Below are positions 17,291-25,915 of a stretch of DNA of 64,000 bases, piece by piece. The translations under genes and the position numbers were made by a program. The notes under the pieces are model-generated. The model saw only the letters and a program-made list of their open reading frames with translations, was not told the DNA's origin and made no database searches. Each line of letters begins with the position of its first letter. Within the stretch, counting starts at the first letter, position 1. This stretch comes from Marinovum algicola (GTDB lineage Bacteria > Pseudomonadota > Alphaproteobacteria > Rhodobacterales > Rhodobacteraceae): positions 124,001 through 188,000 of the forward strand of contig NZ_FNYY01000005.1 of assembly GCF_900109145.1 (NCBI RefSeq), given 5' to 3'.

Positions 17291-18712
17291 ATGACTCAGG
17301 ACTATCCCATCTATGGCCGCATCGACGGCCCGATCGTGATGATCGGTTTCGGCTCGATCGGCAAAGGCACCTGGCCGCTGATCGAACGGCATTTCGAATA
17401 TGATGCGGATCGCTTTGTGGTGGTGGAGCCCGACAAGAGCCACCACAACTTCCTGCGCCAGCACAAGCTGAACTTCATCGACGTGGCGCTCACCGCCGAA
17501 AATTATCGCGAGGTGCTGGGCGGGTTGTTCCCCGACGGCAAGGGGTTCTGTGTCAACCTCAGCGTCGATACCTCCTCGCTCGATATCATGAAATTCTGCC
17601 GCGAGCTTGGGGTGCTCTACATCGACACCGTGGTCGAACCCTGGGCCGGCTACTATTTCGACACCGAGGACAATGCCGCGCGCACCAACTATGCCCTGCG
17701 GCAGAAGGTGCGCGACGAGAAGGCAGCCAATCCCGGCGGCACCACCGCCGTCTCCTGCTGCGGCGCCAACCCGGGCATGGTGAGCTGGTTCGTCAAGGAG
17801 GCGCTGCTGACGCTGGCCCGCGACACCGGCCGCGAGGCCGAGGCGCCCGCCGACCGCGAAGGCTGGGCGAAGCTGATGCAATCTCTGGGCGTCAAGGGCG
17901 TGCATATCGCCGAGCGCGACACCCAGGCGCGGCGCACGCCGCGGCCGCGGGGCGTTTTCGTCAACACCTGGTCGGTCGAGGGGTTCATCGCCGAAGGGTT
18001 CCAGCCGGCGGAGCTCGGCTGGGGCACGCATGAGACCTGGTTCCCCGAAAATGCCCATCGCCAGGAAACCGGCTGCAAATCCGCGATCTGGCTGGAGCGT
18101 CCGGGCGCCATCACCCGCGTTCATACCTGGTGTCCCACGCCCGGCCCGCAGTTCGGCTTTCTGGTGACCCACAACGAGGCCGTTTCGATCAGCGATTACT
18201 ACACCGTGGGCGCGGGGCATGATCCCGAGTTCCGCCCGACCTGTCATTACGCCTATCACCCCGCCGATGACGCCGTGCTGTCGCTGCATGAGATGTTCGG
18301 TTCGGGCCAACAGCAGCAGAAACACCACATCCTCACCGAGGACGAGATCGTCGAGGGCATCGACGAGCTGGGCGTGCTGCTCTTCGGGCACGAGAAAAAC
18401 GCGCTGTGGTATGGCTCGCGCCTGTCGAACGAAGAGACCCGCGACCTGGCGCCCTATCAGAACGCCACCGGCTTGCAGGTGACCTCTGCGGTGCTCGCCG
18501 GCATGGTCTGGGCGCTGGAGAACCCGCAGGCCGGCATCGTCGAGACCGACGAGATGGACCATGCGCGCTGTCTCGAGGTGCAACGACCCTACCTCGGGCC
18601 GGTCGAGGCGCATTATACCGACTGGACCCCGCTCAAGGACCGCTGGGAGCATTTTCCGGAGGACATCGACGAAAGCGATCCCTGGCTGTTCCGCAACGTG
18701 CTGGCGAGCTGA
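17291..18712 (+). CDS. hss: Homospermidine synthase
   Basis: A 473-residue NAD-dependent enzyme of the saccharopine dehydrogenase fold that makes homospermidine from putrescine, or from spermidine and putrescine. The Rossmann motif IVMIGFGSIGKGTWPLI starts near residue 15. The VVEPWAGYYFDTEDNAARTNYALR and SCCGANPGMVSWFVKEALL segments are characteristic. A GAGGAG ribosome binding site precedes the ATG. The gene stands alone between the rpsD terminator and a 300-base non-coding stretch. Confidence 0.92.
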   Translation: MTQDYPIYGRIDGPIVMIGFGSIGKGTWPLIERHFEYDADRFVVVEPDKSHHNFLRQHKLNFIDVALTAENYREVLGGLFPDGKGFCVNLSVDTSSLDIMKFCRELGVLYIDTVVEPWAGYYFDTEDNAARTNYALRQKVRDEKAANPGGTTAVSCCGANPGMVSWFVKEALLTLARDTGREAEAPADREGWAKLMQSLGVKGVHIAERDTQARRTPRPRGVFVNTWSVEGFIAEGFQPAELGWGTHETWFPENAHRQETGCKSAIWLERPGAITRVHTWCPTPGPQFGFLVTHNEAVSISDYYTVGAGHDPEFRPTCHYAYHPADDAVLSLHEMFGSGQQQQKHHILTEDEIVEGIDELGVLLFGHEKNALWYGSRLSNEETRDLAPYQNATGLQVTSAVLAGMVWALENPQAGIVETDEMDHARCLEVQRPYLGPVEAHYTDWTPLKDRWEHFPEDIDESDPWLFRNVLAS

Positions 18713-19014
18713 GGCGGGCGGGGAGCGCCCCGTGCCGCCTGCCGGCCGAGCGGCCCCGGCCCCGGCGCGGGGGCCGGGGCGGGTTGCCTCCGATGGCCGG
18801 CGCCTGTTGAGCGCAACCGCCCCCAAAGGCGATCTTCCGCAGCCGGGCCGCATGCCCCCGTCCCGGCCGCCGCGCCGGGACCTCGTGGCCGGCTCCCCCG
18901 CGCATCGCGCCCGGAGAGCCGCCGGTGGTGCCGCGCCGTCGCCGCTCCGCGGCACTGCGCACCTTCCCTTGTCTGCCCGGGCGCTCTAAGAGGTTGCCCT
19001 GAAAGGAGCCCCTC
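18713..19014. other. GC-rich non-coding gap before hisC
   Basis: This 302-base stretch has no convincing gene. Open frames cross it but none shows a ribosome binding site or family similarity. It contains a very GC-rich near-palindrome at about 18745-18780, which could form a hairpin, but no U tract. Confidence 0.6.
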
Positions 19015-20097
19015 ATGACGCTGATCACCCCGCAACCCGGGATCATGGAGATTGCCCTCTACCAGGGCGGCAAGTCGAAGATCGCCGGGCGTGACGACGT
19101 GCTCAAACTCTCGTCGAACGAAAACCCGCTGGGCGTGCCGCCCGGCGCGCAGGCGGCCATCGTGGCGGCGGCGGGGCAGGTGCATCTCTATCCCTCGACC
19201 GATCACGCCGCCCTGCGCGGCGCCATCGGCGCGGTGCACGGGCTCGACCCCGAGCGGATCATCTGTGGCGTCGGCTCGGACGAGGTGCTGCAATTCGTCA
19301 CCCAGGCCTATGCCGGACCGGGTGACGAGATCATCCACACCGAACATGGCTTCTCGATGTATCCGGTTCTCACCCATATGACCGGCGCGACGCCGGTGCG
19401 TGTGCCCGAGGCCGGGCGGCGGGTGGATGTCGATGCCATTCTTGACGCAGTGACCGCGCGCACCCGGATGGTGCTTCTCACCAATCCCGGCAACCCCACC
19501 GGGACGCTGCTCGCCGACGAAGAGCTGTTGCGGCTGGCCGATGGTCTGCCCGAGCGCGTCATCCTGGTGATCGACGCCGCTTATGCCGAATTCGCCGAGG
19601 GTTACGACGGCGGCGCGGCGCTGGCGACCGAACGGCCCAACGTTCTGATGACGCGGACCTTTTCCAAAATTTACGGCCTTGGCGGCCTGCGTGTCGGCTG
19701 GGGCTATGGCCCGCAGGAGATGATCGACGTTCTGCGCCGGCTGCGCCAGCCGTTCAACTTGTCGGAATTGCAGATGGCGGCGGCCGAGGCGGCGGTGCGC
19801 GATGCGGACTGGCTGCGCGACTGTGTGGCGCTCAACCGCGATCAGCGGGCGCGGCTGACCGGCGCGCTGCGGCAGTTGGGCCTGGCCTGCGACGACAGCG
19901 AGACCAATTTCGTGCTGGCGCGATTTGCCGACGCGGCCGAGGCGGAGGCGGCCGATCGGGCCTTGCAGGCCGCCGGCATTCTGGTGCGCGGGGTGGGCGG
20001 CTACGGCTTCCCCGAGGGTCTGCGCATCACCGTCGGCGACGCCGATCAGACCGGCCGGGTGATCGCCGCGCTCTCGCGCTGGCGGGAGGGCGGCTGA
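19015..20097 (+). CDS. hisC: Histidinol-phosphate aminotransferase
   Basis: A 360-residue PLP-dependent class I/II aminotransferase. HisC features are KLSSNENPLGVPPGA near residue 30, TNPGNPTGT and the lysine segment RTFSKIYGLGGLRVGWGYG, with the Schiff-base Lys in FSK. Followed directly by a prephenate or arogenate dehydrogenase (one-base stop/start overlap), it may also act on prephenate or aromatic keto acids. In this arrangement the enzyme probably serves both histidine and aromatic amino acid synthesis. Confidence 0.93.
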   Translation: MTLITPQPGIMEIALYQGGKSKIAGRDDVLKLSSNENPLGVPPGAQAAIVAAAGQVHLYPSTDHAALRGAIGAVHGLDPERIICGVGSDEVLQFVTQAYAGPGDEIIHTEHGFSMYPVLTHMTGATPVRVPEAGRRVDVDAILDAVTARTRMVLLTNPGNPTGTLLADEELLRLADGLPERVILVIDAAYAEFAEGYDGGAALATERPNVLMTRTFSKIYGLGGLRVGWGYGPQEMIDVLRRLRQPFNLSELQMAAAEAAVRDADWLRDCVALNRDQRARLTGALRQLGLACDDSETNFVLARFADAAEAEAADRALQAAGILVRGVGGYGFPEGLRITVGDADQTGRVIAALSRWREGG

Positions 20098-21020
20098 TGG
20101 CGCAGATCTACGGCAAGGTTGCCCTGATCGGGCTCGGGCTGATCGCGTCGTCGATGGCCCATGCCATGCGGCGCGGCGGTGTCGCCGCGGAAATCAGCGG
20201 CTACGCCCGCTCGCAGGCGACGCGCGACACGGCACGCCGCATCCAGCTCTGCGATACGGTCTGCGACAGCGCCGAGGCGGCTGTCGAGGGCGCCGATCTG
20301 ATCGTGCTCGCGGTGCCGGTGGGCGCGATGGGCGTGGTGGCCGAGGCCATCGCCCCGCATCTGAAACCCGGCGCCACGGTGATTGACGTCGGTTCGGTCA
20401 AGGCCGCCGTGGTCGAGGCGGTCGGTCCGCATGTGCCCGACGGCGTGCATTTCGTGCCGACCCACCCGATGGCCGGCACCGAGCATTCCGGGCCGGAGGC
20501 GGGCTTTGCCTCGCTGTTCGACAACCGCTGGACGCTGATCGTGCCGCCCGACGGCGCCGACAGGGCTGCGGTGGAGCGGGTCGAGGCCTATTGGCAGGCA
20601 CTTGGCGCCAATTGCGAGCGGATGGAAGTGACGCATCACGATCTGGTCTGCGCCGTGGTCAGCCATATTCCGCACCTGATCGCCTATACGATGGTGGGCG
20701 TGGCCGACGATCTCTCCCGCGTGTCCGACCAGGAGGTGATCAAGTTCTCGGCCGCCGGGTTTCGGGATTTCACCCGCATCGCCGCCTCCGATCCGACGAT
20801 GTGGCGCGATGTCTTCCTCACCAACAAAGAGGCGACGCTGGAAATGCTCGGTCGCTTCACCGAAGAGCTGTTTGCCCTGCAACGGGCGATCCGCACCGGG
20901 GACGGCGAGGAATTGTTCGATTATTTCACCCGGACGCGGGCGATCAGGCGTGGTATCATCGAGGCCGGGCAGGACACCGATGCCCCGGATTTCGGACGGG
21001 CGAAGAAACACGACAGGTAG
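20097..21020 (+). CDS. tyrC: Prephenate/arogenate dehydrogenase (TyrA family)
   Basis: A 307-residue NAD(P)-dependent dehydrogenase of tyrosine synthesis. The Rossmann motif is KVALIGLGLIASSMAHAM and the substrate region includes VPTHPMAGTEHSGPEAGF and CAVVSHIPHLIAYTM, where the catalytic His lies. Whether it prefers prephenate or arogenate cannot be told from the sequence; the adjacent aminotransferase makes arogenate plausible. The ATG overlaps the hisC stop by one base. Confidence 0.9.
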   Translation: MAQIYGKVALIGLGLIASSMAHAMRRGGVAAEISGYARSQATRDTARRIQLCDTVCDSAEAAVEGADLIVLAVPVGAMGVVAEAIAPHLKPGATVIDVGSVKAAVVEAVGPHVPDGVHFVPTHPMAGTEHSGPEAGFASLFDNRWTLIVPPDGADRAAVERVEAYWQALGANCERMEVTHHDLVCAVVSHIPHLIAYTMVGVADDLSRVSDQEVIKFSAAGFRDFTRIAASDPTMWRDVFLTNKEATLEMLGRFTEELFALQRAIRTGDGEELFDYFTRTRAIRRGIIEAGQDTDAPDFGRAKKHDR

Positions 21021-21038
21021 GGTAACGAGGGGCGGTTG

Positions 21039-21827
21039 ATGCGGGGGCTGGCGACGCGGGTTGTGACAAGGCGGGTACTGCCCGTGCTGCTGACCGGCCT
21101 TCTGGCCACCTCTGCCTCCGCCAGCTCCATGGCGCCCGAAACCAGCCTGCGGCCGGTGGCGCGGTCGGTCGGGGTCTTTCTCTCGTCCATGTCCCGGGCG
21201 CAACTGCTGCCACCCCTGCCATTGCGCCCGCTGCGCTCGCCCCGGCCCACGGTGCGCCCCGAGGGGTTCGTGACCAAGATTATGGCACAGCGCGAAAAGC
21301 CGCGCGGCCAACTCTGCGGGCTGGTGGGGGTCGAAGGCGAAGAGATCGGCCCCGTGGCCGGCCGGATTGCCGGCTGCGGCACCGACCGGGCGGTCCGGGT
21401 CTCGGCGGTCTCGGGCGTGCAGCTCAGCCAGCGCGCGGTGCTGACCTGCGGCACCGCGCGGGCCTTGCAGTCCTGGGTCGACACCGGGCTGCGGCCGGCG
21501 GTGGGCAAGATGGGCGGCGGCATCGCCGGTCTGCGTGTCGCGGCGCATTATTCGTGCCGCACCCGCAACAACCGGCCCGGCGCCAGGATCAGCGAACACG
21601 GCAAGGCCAAGGCGATCGACATTTCCGAGATTGTCCTGGTCAACGGGGACACGCTCAACGTGCTGCGCGACTGGCGGCGGGGCCGCAAGGGGCGCGCGTT
21701 GCAGCGGGCGCATGGCGCGGCCTGCGGCATTTTCGGCACCACCTTGGGGCCGGGGTCAGACGGCTATCACGAGGATCATCTGCACTACGACACCGCGCGC
21801 CATCGCGGCGGCGCCTACTGTCGCTGA
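21039..21827 (+). CDS. Extensin-like C-terminal domain protein
   Basis: A 262-residue exported protein: an N-terminal hydrophobic signal (VLPVLLTGLLATSASAS) is followed by a Pro/Arg-rich linker and an extensin-like domain. The domain has a Cys pair and the metal-site residues of the M15/LAS peptidase fold in SEHGKAKAIDIS and in GYHEDHLHYD near the end. It may therefore act on peptidoglycan cross-links in the periplasm. Its 3' end overlaps the convergent gene by 13 bases. Confidence 0.85.
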   Translation: MRGLATRVVTRRVLPVLLTGLLATSASASSMAPETSLRPVARSVGVFLSSMSRAQLLPPLPLRPLRSPRPTVRPEGFVTKIMAQREKPRGQLCGLVGVEGEEIGPVAGRIAGCGTDRAVRVSAVSGVQLSQRAVLTCGTARALQSWVDTGLRPAVGKMGGGIAGLRVAAHYSCRTRNNRPGARISEHGKAKAIDISEIVLVNGDTLNVLRDWRRGRKGRALQRAHGAACGIFGTTLGPGSDGYHEDHLHYDTARHRGGAYCR

Positions 21828-22687
21828 GCCTGCCAGGCGGCCCGCAGCCTGTCGCGCTGGTTCGGGGTGCGCTGGGCCACGGCGAGGTCGCCGATCATGT
21901 CGGACAGGGCCCGGCGCTCTGCGCCCCGGCTCCGCGCCCATTGGCTCAGAAGTTGCGCCAGCGCCGCGGTGCGCATGAACTCCGCGTCCGGCATCGGGAT
22001 GCCCGAGCTGACCTTGCGGGATTTTTCGCGCCGCCCCGGGGGCGGGCGCAGGTCGAGCGCCCGGGAAAAGACGACCTGGGCGAGATCGGCGATTTCCTCC
22101 GCCTGTGCCGGCTCTTTCTCCTGGCGGTCCGAGACGAGGGCGAAGGCGAGGCAGCGCATGACATTGGCCGAGCTGCGGTAGAACCCGGCGGGCAGGGGCC
22201 GGGCAAGCTGGCTGCGGCAGAGCGCCACCGCCTCGGTGGCGAGATCGGCCAGCAGCGCGGCATCGCCCAGCATCAGCGCCGCGTTCAGCGCCACATAGGC
22301 CCGGGAAAAGCCGACGTGGCAGCGATCCTGCCGGATGTCCTCGCTGGTGGAAAACGCCGCGATCTCGTCACCGAGCGCCAGCAGCGGCGCCAGGCCTTCC
22401 GAGAGACGGGTGTCGTCGCCCAGCTCCAGTGCCTTGTGGGTCCGGGCAATGCGGGCATTGGCGCGGTGATGCGGCGCGAGGTCGGGCAGCGCGGCAATCG
22501 CGTCGAAAAGCGTGATCTGGTCGTCGAGTGCCGATGGCCGGGCCCGGGCGGAGTAGAGCACCGAGGCCGCGGCCCTGTTCTTGCGCGCTGCCGGCAGCGC
22601 CGCGAGCGAAGCGATGGCCTTTTCGACCGGGAGCGCGGCGAAGTCCGGCAGCGCGCCCGAGGTTTTCGAGAGACCGAACAGGCCCAC
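21815..22687 (-). CDS. Unidentified 290-residue protein
   Basis: I do not recognise a family. The protein is alanine-rich and almost wholly helical, with no signal peptide or membrane segment. Its repeated helical layout (LNAALMLGDAALLADLATEAVALCRSQL) recalls helical-repeat scaffolds without clear TPR consensus. It starts with GTG at 22687, five bases after the ppaC stop, so translation is probably coupled to pyrophosphatase. The 3' end overlaps the extensin-like gene. Confidence 0.7.
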   Translation of the reverse strand: MGLFGLSKTSGALPDFAALPVEKAIASLAALPAARKNRAAASVLYSARARPSALDDQITLFDAIAALPDLAPHHRANARIARTHKALELGDDTRLSEGLAPLLALGDEIAAFSTSEDIRQDRCHVGFSRAYVALNAALMLGDAALLADLATEAVALCRSQLARPLPAGFYRSSANVMRCLAFALVSDRQEKEPAQAEEIADLAQVVFSRALDLRPPPGRREKSRKVSSGIPMPDAEFMRTAALAQLLSQWARSRGAERRALSDMIGDLAVAQRTPNQRDRLRAAWQAQRQ

Positions 22688-22692
22688 CGCAA

Positions 22693-23613
22693 TTAGACCT
22701 TGAGGTTCGGAATGATCTGCTTCTTGCGGCTGACCACGCCGGGCAGGACCAGCGTGTCGCCGGCGGCTTCGGCGTCAAAGCTCTTGGCGGCGACGTTTTT
22801 CACCAGCTCGTTGGGCACCAGCAGGGTCGATTCCTCGTTCAGGATGTCGACCACGAAGAGCAGCACCTGATCGACGCCATCCTCTTTCGCCACCTCCTGC
22901 ATCGAGGTCATCAGGCTGTCCTTGCGGTCGAGGACAGTCTTGGGCGCGGTGGTTTCCAGCACCGAGACGCGGAATTTGGTGTCGCCGACGCCATATTCCT
23001 TGGAATCCATCCGCAGCAGCTCGGCGTCGGAAAACGCCGAGACGTCGGATTTCGCGGCGAACATCTTTTCCGCCAGGTCGCCGATCTCGACACCGAGATC
23101 CTTGGCCAGCGCTTCGGCGATGGCGCGGTCTTCCTGCGTGGTGGTGGGCGAGCGGAATTCCAGCGTGTCGGAAATGATGCAGGACAGCATCGCGCCCTTG
23201 ATCGCCTTCGGGGCCTGCGCCAGATCGTCGCCGATCATCTTGTACATGATGGTCGCGGTGCAGGCGAGCGGCTCGATGCGGATGTCGATCGGGCCCTTGG
23301 TTTCCAGCCCGCCGACCAGCTTGTGGTGGTCGATGATGGCCTGGATGTCGGCGTCGTTGATCCCCTCGGGCAGCTCGGCCGGGTTGTTGGTGTCGACGAT
23401 GACGACCGGCGCATCGGCGGCGACGCCGGAAATGATCTCGGGCTTGTCGAGGCCCCAATGCGCGAGCACGAAGGCGGCTTCGGTATTGGGCTCGCCCAGC
23501 AGCTTGGGCGCGGCGGGGGTGCCCTTGATCTCGGAGAGATACCAGGCCCAGACGATGGGCGCGCCGGTGGAATCGGTGTCGGGGGATTTATGGCCGAAAA
23601 CCTGGATGGTCAT
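22693..23613 (-). CDS. ppaC: Manganese-dependent inorganic pyrophosphatase
   Basis: A 306-residue family II pyrophosphatase of the DHH superfamily, which hydrolyses pyrophosphate in the cytoplasm. Metal-binding motifs are IQVFGHKSPDTDSTGAP at the N-terminus, VIVDTNNPAELP, and the DHH-type motif IIDHHKLVGGL near residue 95. The C-terminal substrate loop VSRKKQIIPNL is intact. Length matches the family. Confidence 0.94.
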   Translation of the reverse strand: MTIQVFGHKSPDTDSTGAPIVWAWYLSEIKGTPAAPKLLGEPNTEAAFVLAHWGLDKPEIISGVAADAPVVIVDTNNPAELPEGINDADIQAIIDHHKLVGGLETKGPIDIRIEPLACTATIMYKMIGDDLAQAPKAIKGAMLSCIISDTLEFRSPTTTQEDRAIAEALAKDLGVEIGDLAEKMFAAKSDVSAFSDAELLRMDSKEYGVGDTKFRVSVLETTAPKTVLDRKDSLMTSMQEVAKEDGVDQVLLFVVDILNEESTLLVPNELVKNVAAKSFDAEAAGDTLVLPGVVSRKKQIIPNLKV

Positions 23614-23728
23614 GAATGTCGTCCTCGGGGAGATGGGATGTTTCGCGCCTTATAGGCGGCAGGTTCCGCGATGTCACGGGGGCGGGTAAGGGTGCGACGA
23701 TGGGTGGGGTTTCGCGCCCGGCTCCGCT

Positions 23729-24514
23729 TTAGCGCAGGATCGGCGGCTTGTCGGGGTCGCTGCCGGGGGCGGGGCGATCCTCCGGTGTCGGCGGCTGCGG
23801 CAGGTCGAAGCGCAGCCCGTGGCGCGCCAGCGTCGCCGCCATCGGATCGCTGGTGGCAAAGAAGGCCACGTCAAGCGCCGCCGCCTCCAGCCCGGAAAAG
23901 GTCAAGGCCTCGTTGATCGCCCGCGCCAGCGCCGGCTCGGCCCCCGGTGTCGCGCCGACAAAGCCCAGCAGGTGGCCGCGCGCGCCGCCGGTATAGGTAA
24001 CGCCCGCCAGATAGGCAAAACGCGCCAGCCCGCCGGCGCTGGCCAGCTTGGCATCGAGCGCGGTCAGCAGCGCCTCAGGCAGGCCGCGCGGCGCGGTGAT
24101 CTCTTCGGGCCGCGCCTCGGCCTCGGCGGGGCCGTCCGACAGGGTCTCGGCCAGCCAGTCGACCGCTTCGGGCGGGATCAGGATCTGCGACGGCGCCACC
24201 TCGGGGTTGACCGCCAGTCCGATGCCCTGACCGGCCAGCATGCCGGCAATCGCCCGTCCCGAGAGCGCGACATAAGGCGAGATCCGGCCGGTGAATCGCG
24301 CCAGCCGCTCTTCGCGGTCGAAGACCAGCACGAAGCGCGCATCGGCCACGTCGAACAGCTCGGGCTCGACGTTCTCGCCCTCGGGCGCGCCGGCGAGCAG
24401 CAGAAAGACCTCGCCATCGGCCAGCCGCTCGTAAAACCGCAGGCGCGCGGCGTCATCTTCGGGCGCCGCCTCCATCGCGGCATGGGCCAGGTCGAGCGGC
24501 GTGGGGTCTGTCAT
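23729..24514 (-). CDS. SseB family protein
   Basis: A 261-residue soluble protein of the SseB N-terminal family. The opening LDLAHAAMEAAPEDDAARLRFYERLADGE and the following FLLL strand are characteristic, as is the FVLVFDREERLARF segment. The family has roles ranging from secretion chaperones to unknown functions, so I assign none. The C-terminus is a proline-rich tail. The start at 24514 follows an AAGGAG site. Confidence 0.8.
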   Translation of the reverse strand: MTDPTPLDLAHAAMEAAPEDDAARLRFYERLADGEVFLLLAGAPEGENVEPELFDVADARFVLVFDREERLARFTGRISPYVALSGRAIAGMLAGQGIGLAVNPEVAPSQILIPPEAVDWLAETLSDGPAEAEARPEEITAPRGLPEALLTALDAKLASAGGLARFAYLAGVTYTGGARGHLLGFVGATPGAEPALARAINEALTFSGLEAAALDVAFFATSDPMAATLARHGLRFDLPQPPTPEDRPAPGSDPDKPPILR

Positions 24515-24641
24515 CTCGGCATCTCCTTGCCTCGTGTCCGGGGAAACGGCGGCAGATCGGCCGCGGGCCCCGGGGTTGCTTTCGCTCTCGGGTAGTGCGC
24601 CCGGGCCGACGAGGCAAGCGAAAGGCGCCGACAACATCGGC

Positions 24642-25229
24642 TCAGCCCGCCAGAACCTCGCGCACGCGGCGTTGCAGTTCCGGCACCAGATCGGCCTCGA
24701 ACCAGGGGTTCCTCTTCAGCCAGCCGGTGTTGCGCCAGGAGGGATGGGGCAGGGGGATGACGCCCTCGGGCGCCGCGCGCCAGTCCTGCACCACCTCGGT
24801 GACCGGGCGGCGCGTGCCCAGATGCCATTTCTGGGCATGGCCGCCGATCACGAGCTTGAGCCGCAGGTTGGGCATCGATGCCATCGCCCGACTGTGCCAG
24901 GTTTCGGAACAGAGCCGTGGCGGCGGCAGATCGCTGCCGTTGGCGTCATAGCCGGGAAAGCAGAAGCTGTTGGGCAGGATGGCGATGCGGCTGCGGTCGT
25001 AGAAGGTGTCCTTGTCCACTCCCAGCCAGTGCCGCAGCCGGTCGCCCGACCGGTCCCAGAATGGCACCCCGGCCTCATGCACCCGCAGCCCCGGCGCCTG
25101 GCTCGCGATCAGCAGCCGTGCCGCTGGATCGAACCAGACCACCGGCCGCGGGGTATGCCGGGTGCGGGTCGCGGCAAATCGCGCGGCGCAGAGCCGGCAG
25201 GCAGAGATCGCGGTGTGCAGGTCGCTCAT
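24642..25229 (-). CDS. Uracil-DNA glycosylase family protein
   Basis: A 195-residue DNA-repair-like protein. The N-terminal CRLCAARF recalls the iron-sulfur cysteines of family 4/5 uracil glycosylases, although I see fewer than the usual four cysteines. The active-site region LLIASQAPGLRVHEAGVPFWDRSG corresponds to motif 1, and LPHPSWRNTGWLKRNPWF to the His-containing motif 2. Substrate specificity is uncertain. Confidence 0.82.
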   Translation of the reverse strand: MSDLHTAISACRLCAARFAATRTRHTPRPVVWFDPAARLLIASQAPGLRVHEAGVPFWDRSGDRLRHWLGVDKDTFYDRSRIAILPNSFCFPGYDANGSDLPPPRLCSETWHSRAMASMPNLRLKLVIGGHAQKWHLGTRRPVTEVVQDWRAAPEGVIPLPHPSWRNTGWLKRNPWFEADLVPELQRRVREVLAG

Positions 25230-25443
25230 GCTGCTTAGATAGGCCCGGGCCGGACGGACACAAGCCGGCACCGACAAAGCCGCGCCGGAGCAGGCCGAAG
25301 CAGCGCGGCGTGTCTTGCGCCGGCGCCCCGCAGGCTCGACTTTCGCCGGCAGACCTGCTTTCTGCGGGGACGTCTGCCGCCGCGCGTCGCGCAACAGCGT
25401 GCCTTGGGCCGGCGGCGCAGCGCCGAGCCGGGAGAAAGAGCCA

Positions 25444-25698
25444 ATGACCAGCACCACGGGCGGCACGTCCCGCGAGGGAATTATCCGGATCGCGACCCGC
25501 AGATCGGTTGTCACCCGCGCGTTTCGCGTGGCGATTGTGGTCGGGACCGTTCTGGGGCTGCTCAACCACGGCGACGCGATCCTTGCGGGAACGGTGAACG
25601 CCGGGCAATTCGCCAAGATCTGCCTGACCTTCCTGGTGCCCTTTTCGGTCTCGACCTATTCCTCGGTACTGGCCATCCGCGAGCGCGATGCCGGCTGA
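25444..25698 (+). CDS. NrtS-like nitrate/nitrite transporter
   Basis: An 84-residue protein with two membrane helices, matching the NrtS family of small nitrate/nitrite transporters (RVAIVVGTVLGLLNHGDAI, then FLVPFSVSTYSS). It is the last chromosomal gene before the island insertion point. A longer frame starts upstream at 25315, but the ATG at 25444 fits the family and follows a GGGAG-type site. Confidence 0.75.
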   Translation: MTSTTGGTSREGIIRIATRRSVVTRAFRVAIVVGTVLGLLNHGDAILAGTVNAGQFAKICLTFLVPFSVSTYSSVLAIRERDAG

Positions 25699-25791
25699 CC
25701 GGAAATCAAGGGGCGCCAAGGCTGACCGCGCGACGCTGCGGTTGGACGGAATTGGCCTTTAAAGCGCTGATCTTGAAGAGGTCTTGGGTCT

Positions 25792-25810
25792 AAATGGTGC
25801 CCGGGGGCGG
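25792..25810. repeat. Left attachment site (displaced tRNA-Phe 3' end)
   Basis: Nineteen bases identical to 38644-38662. Because the intact tRNA lies at the right end, this copy is the original 3' end of the tRNA pushed away by insertion. Confidence 0.9.
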
Positions 25811-25880
25811 CACCACTGCCACACTATTGCCTTATTTTTCTCAGTGACTTACCGGAAAAAATGCGCGATCACAGTCGAAA

Positions 25881-25893
25881 AACTGTACATAGA
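25881..25893 (+). repeat. End-proximal direct repeat, left copy
   Basis: AACTGTACATAGA occurs here, 71 bases inside the left attachment site, and again at 38568-38580, 63 bases inside the right one, on the same strand. The symmetry suggests an integrase or excisionase arm-binding site. Confidence 0.5.
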
Positions 25894-25915
25894 AGTGTCT
25901 ATAGGATTGGCCCAT

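Noticed and set aside
18745-18780. GC-rich palindrome after homospermidine synthase as a terminator
   Set aside because: It can fold but has no U tract and its sequence is simple C/G runs expected by chance at this composition.
17210-18955. A 581-codon frame opposite homospermidine synthase
   Set aside because: Antisense to a gene with full family similarity; no start signal and biased composition.
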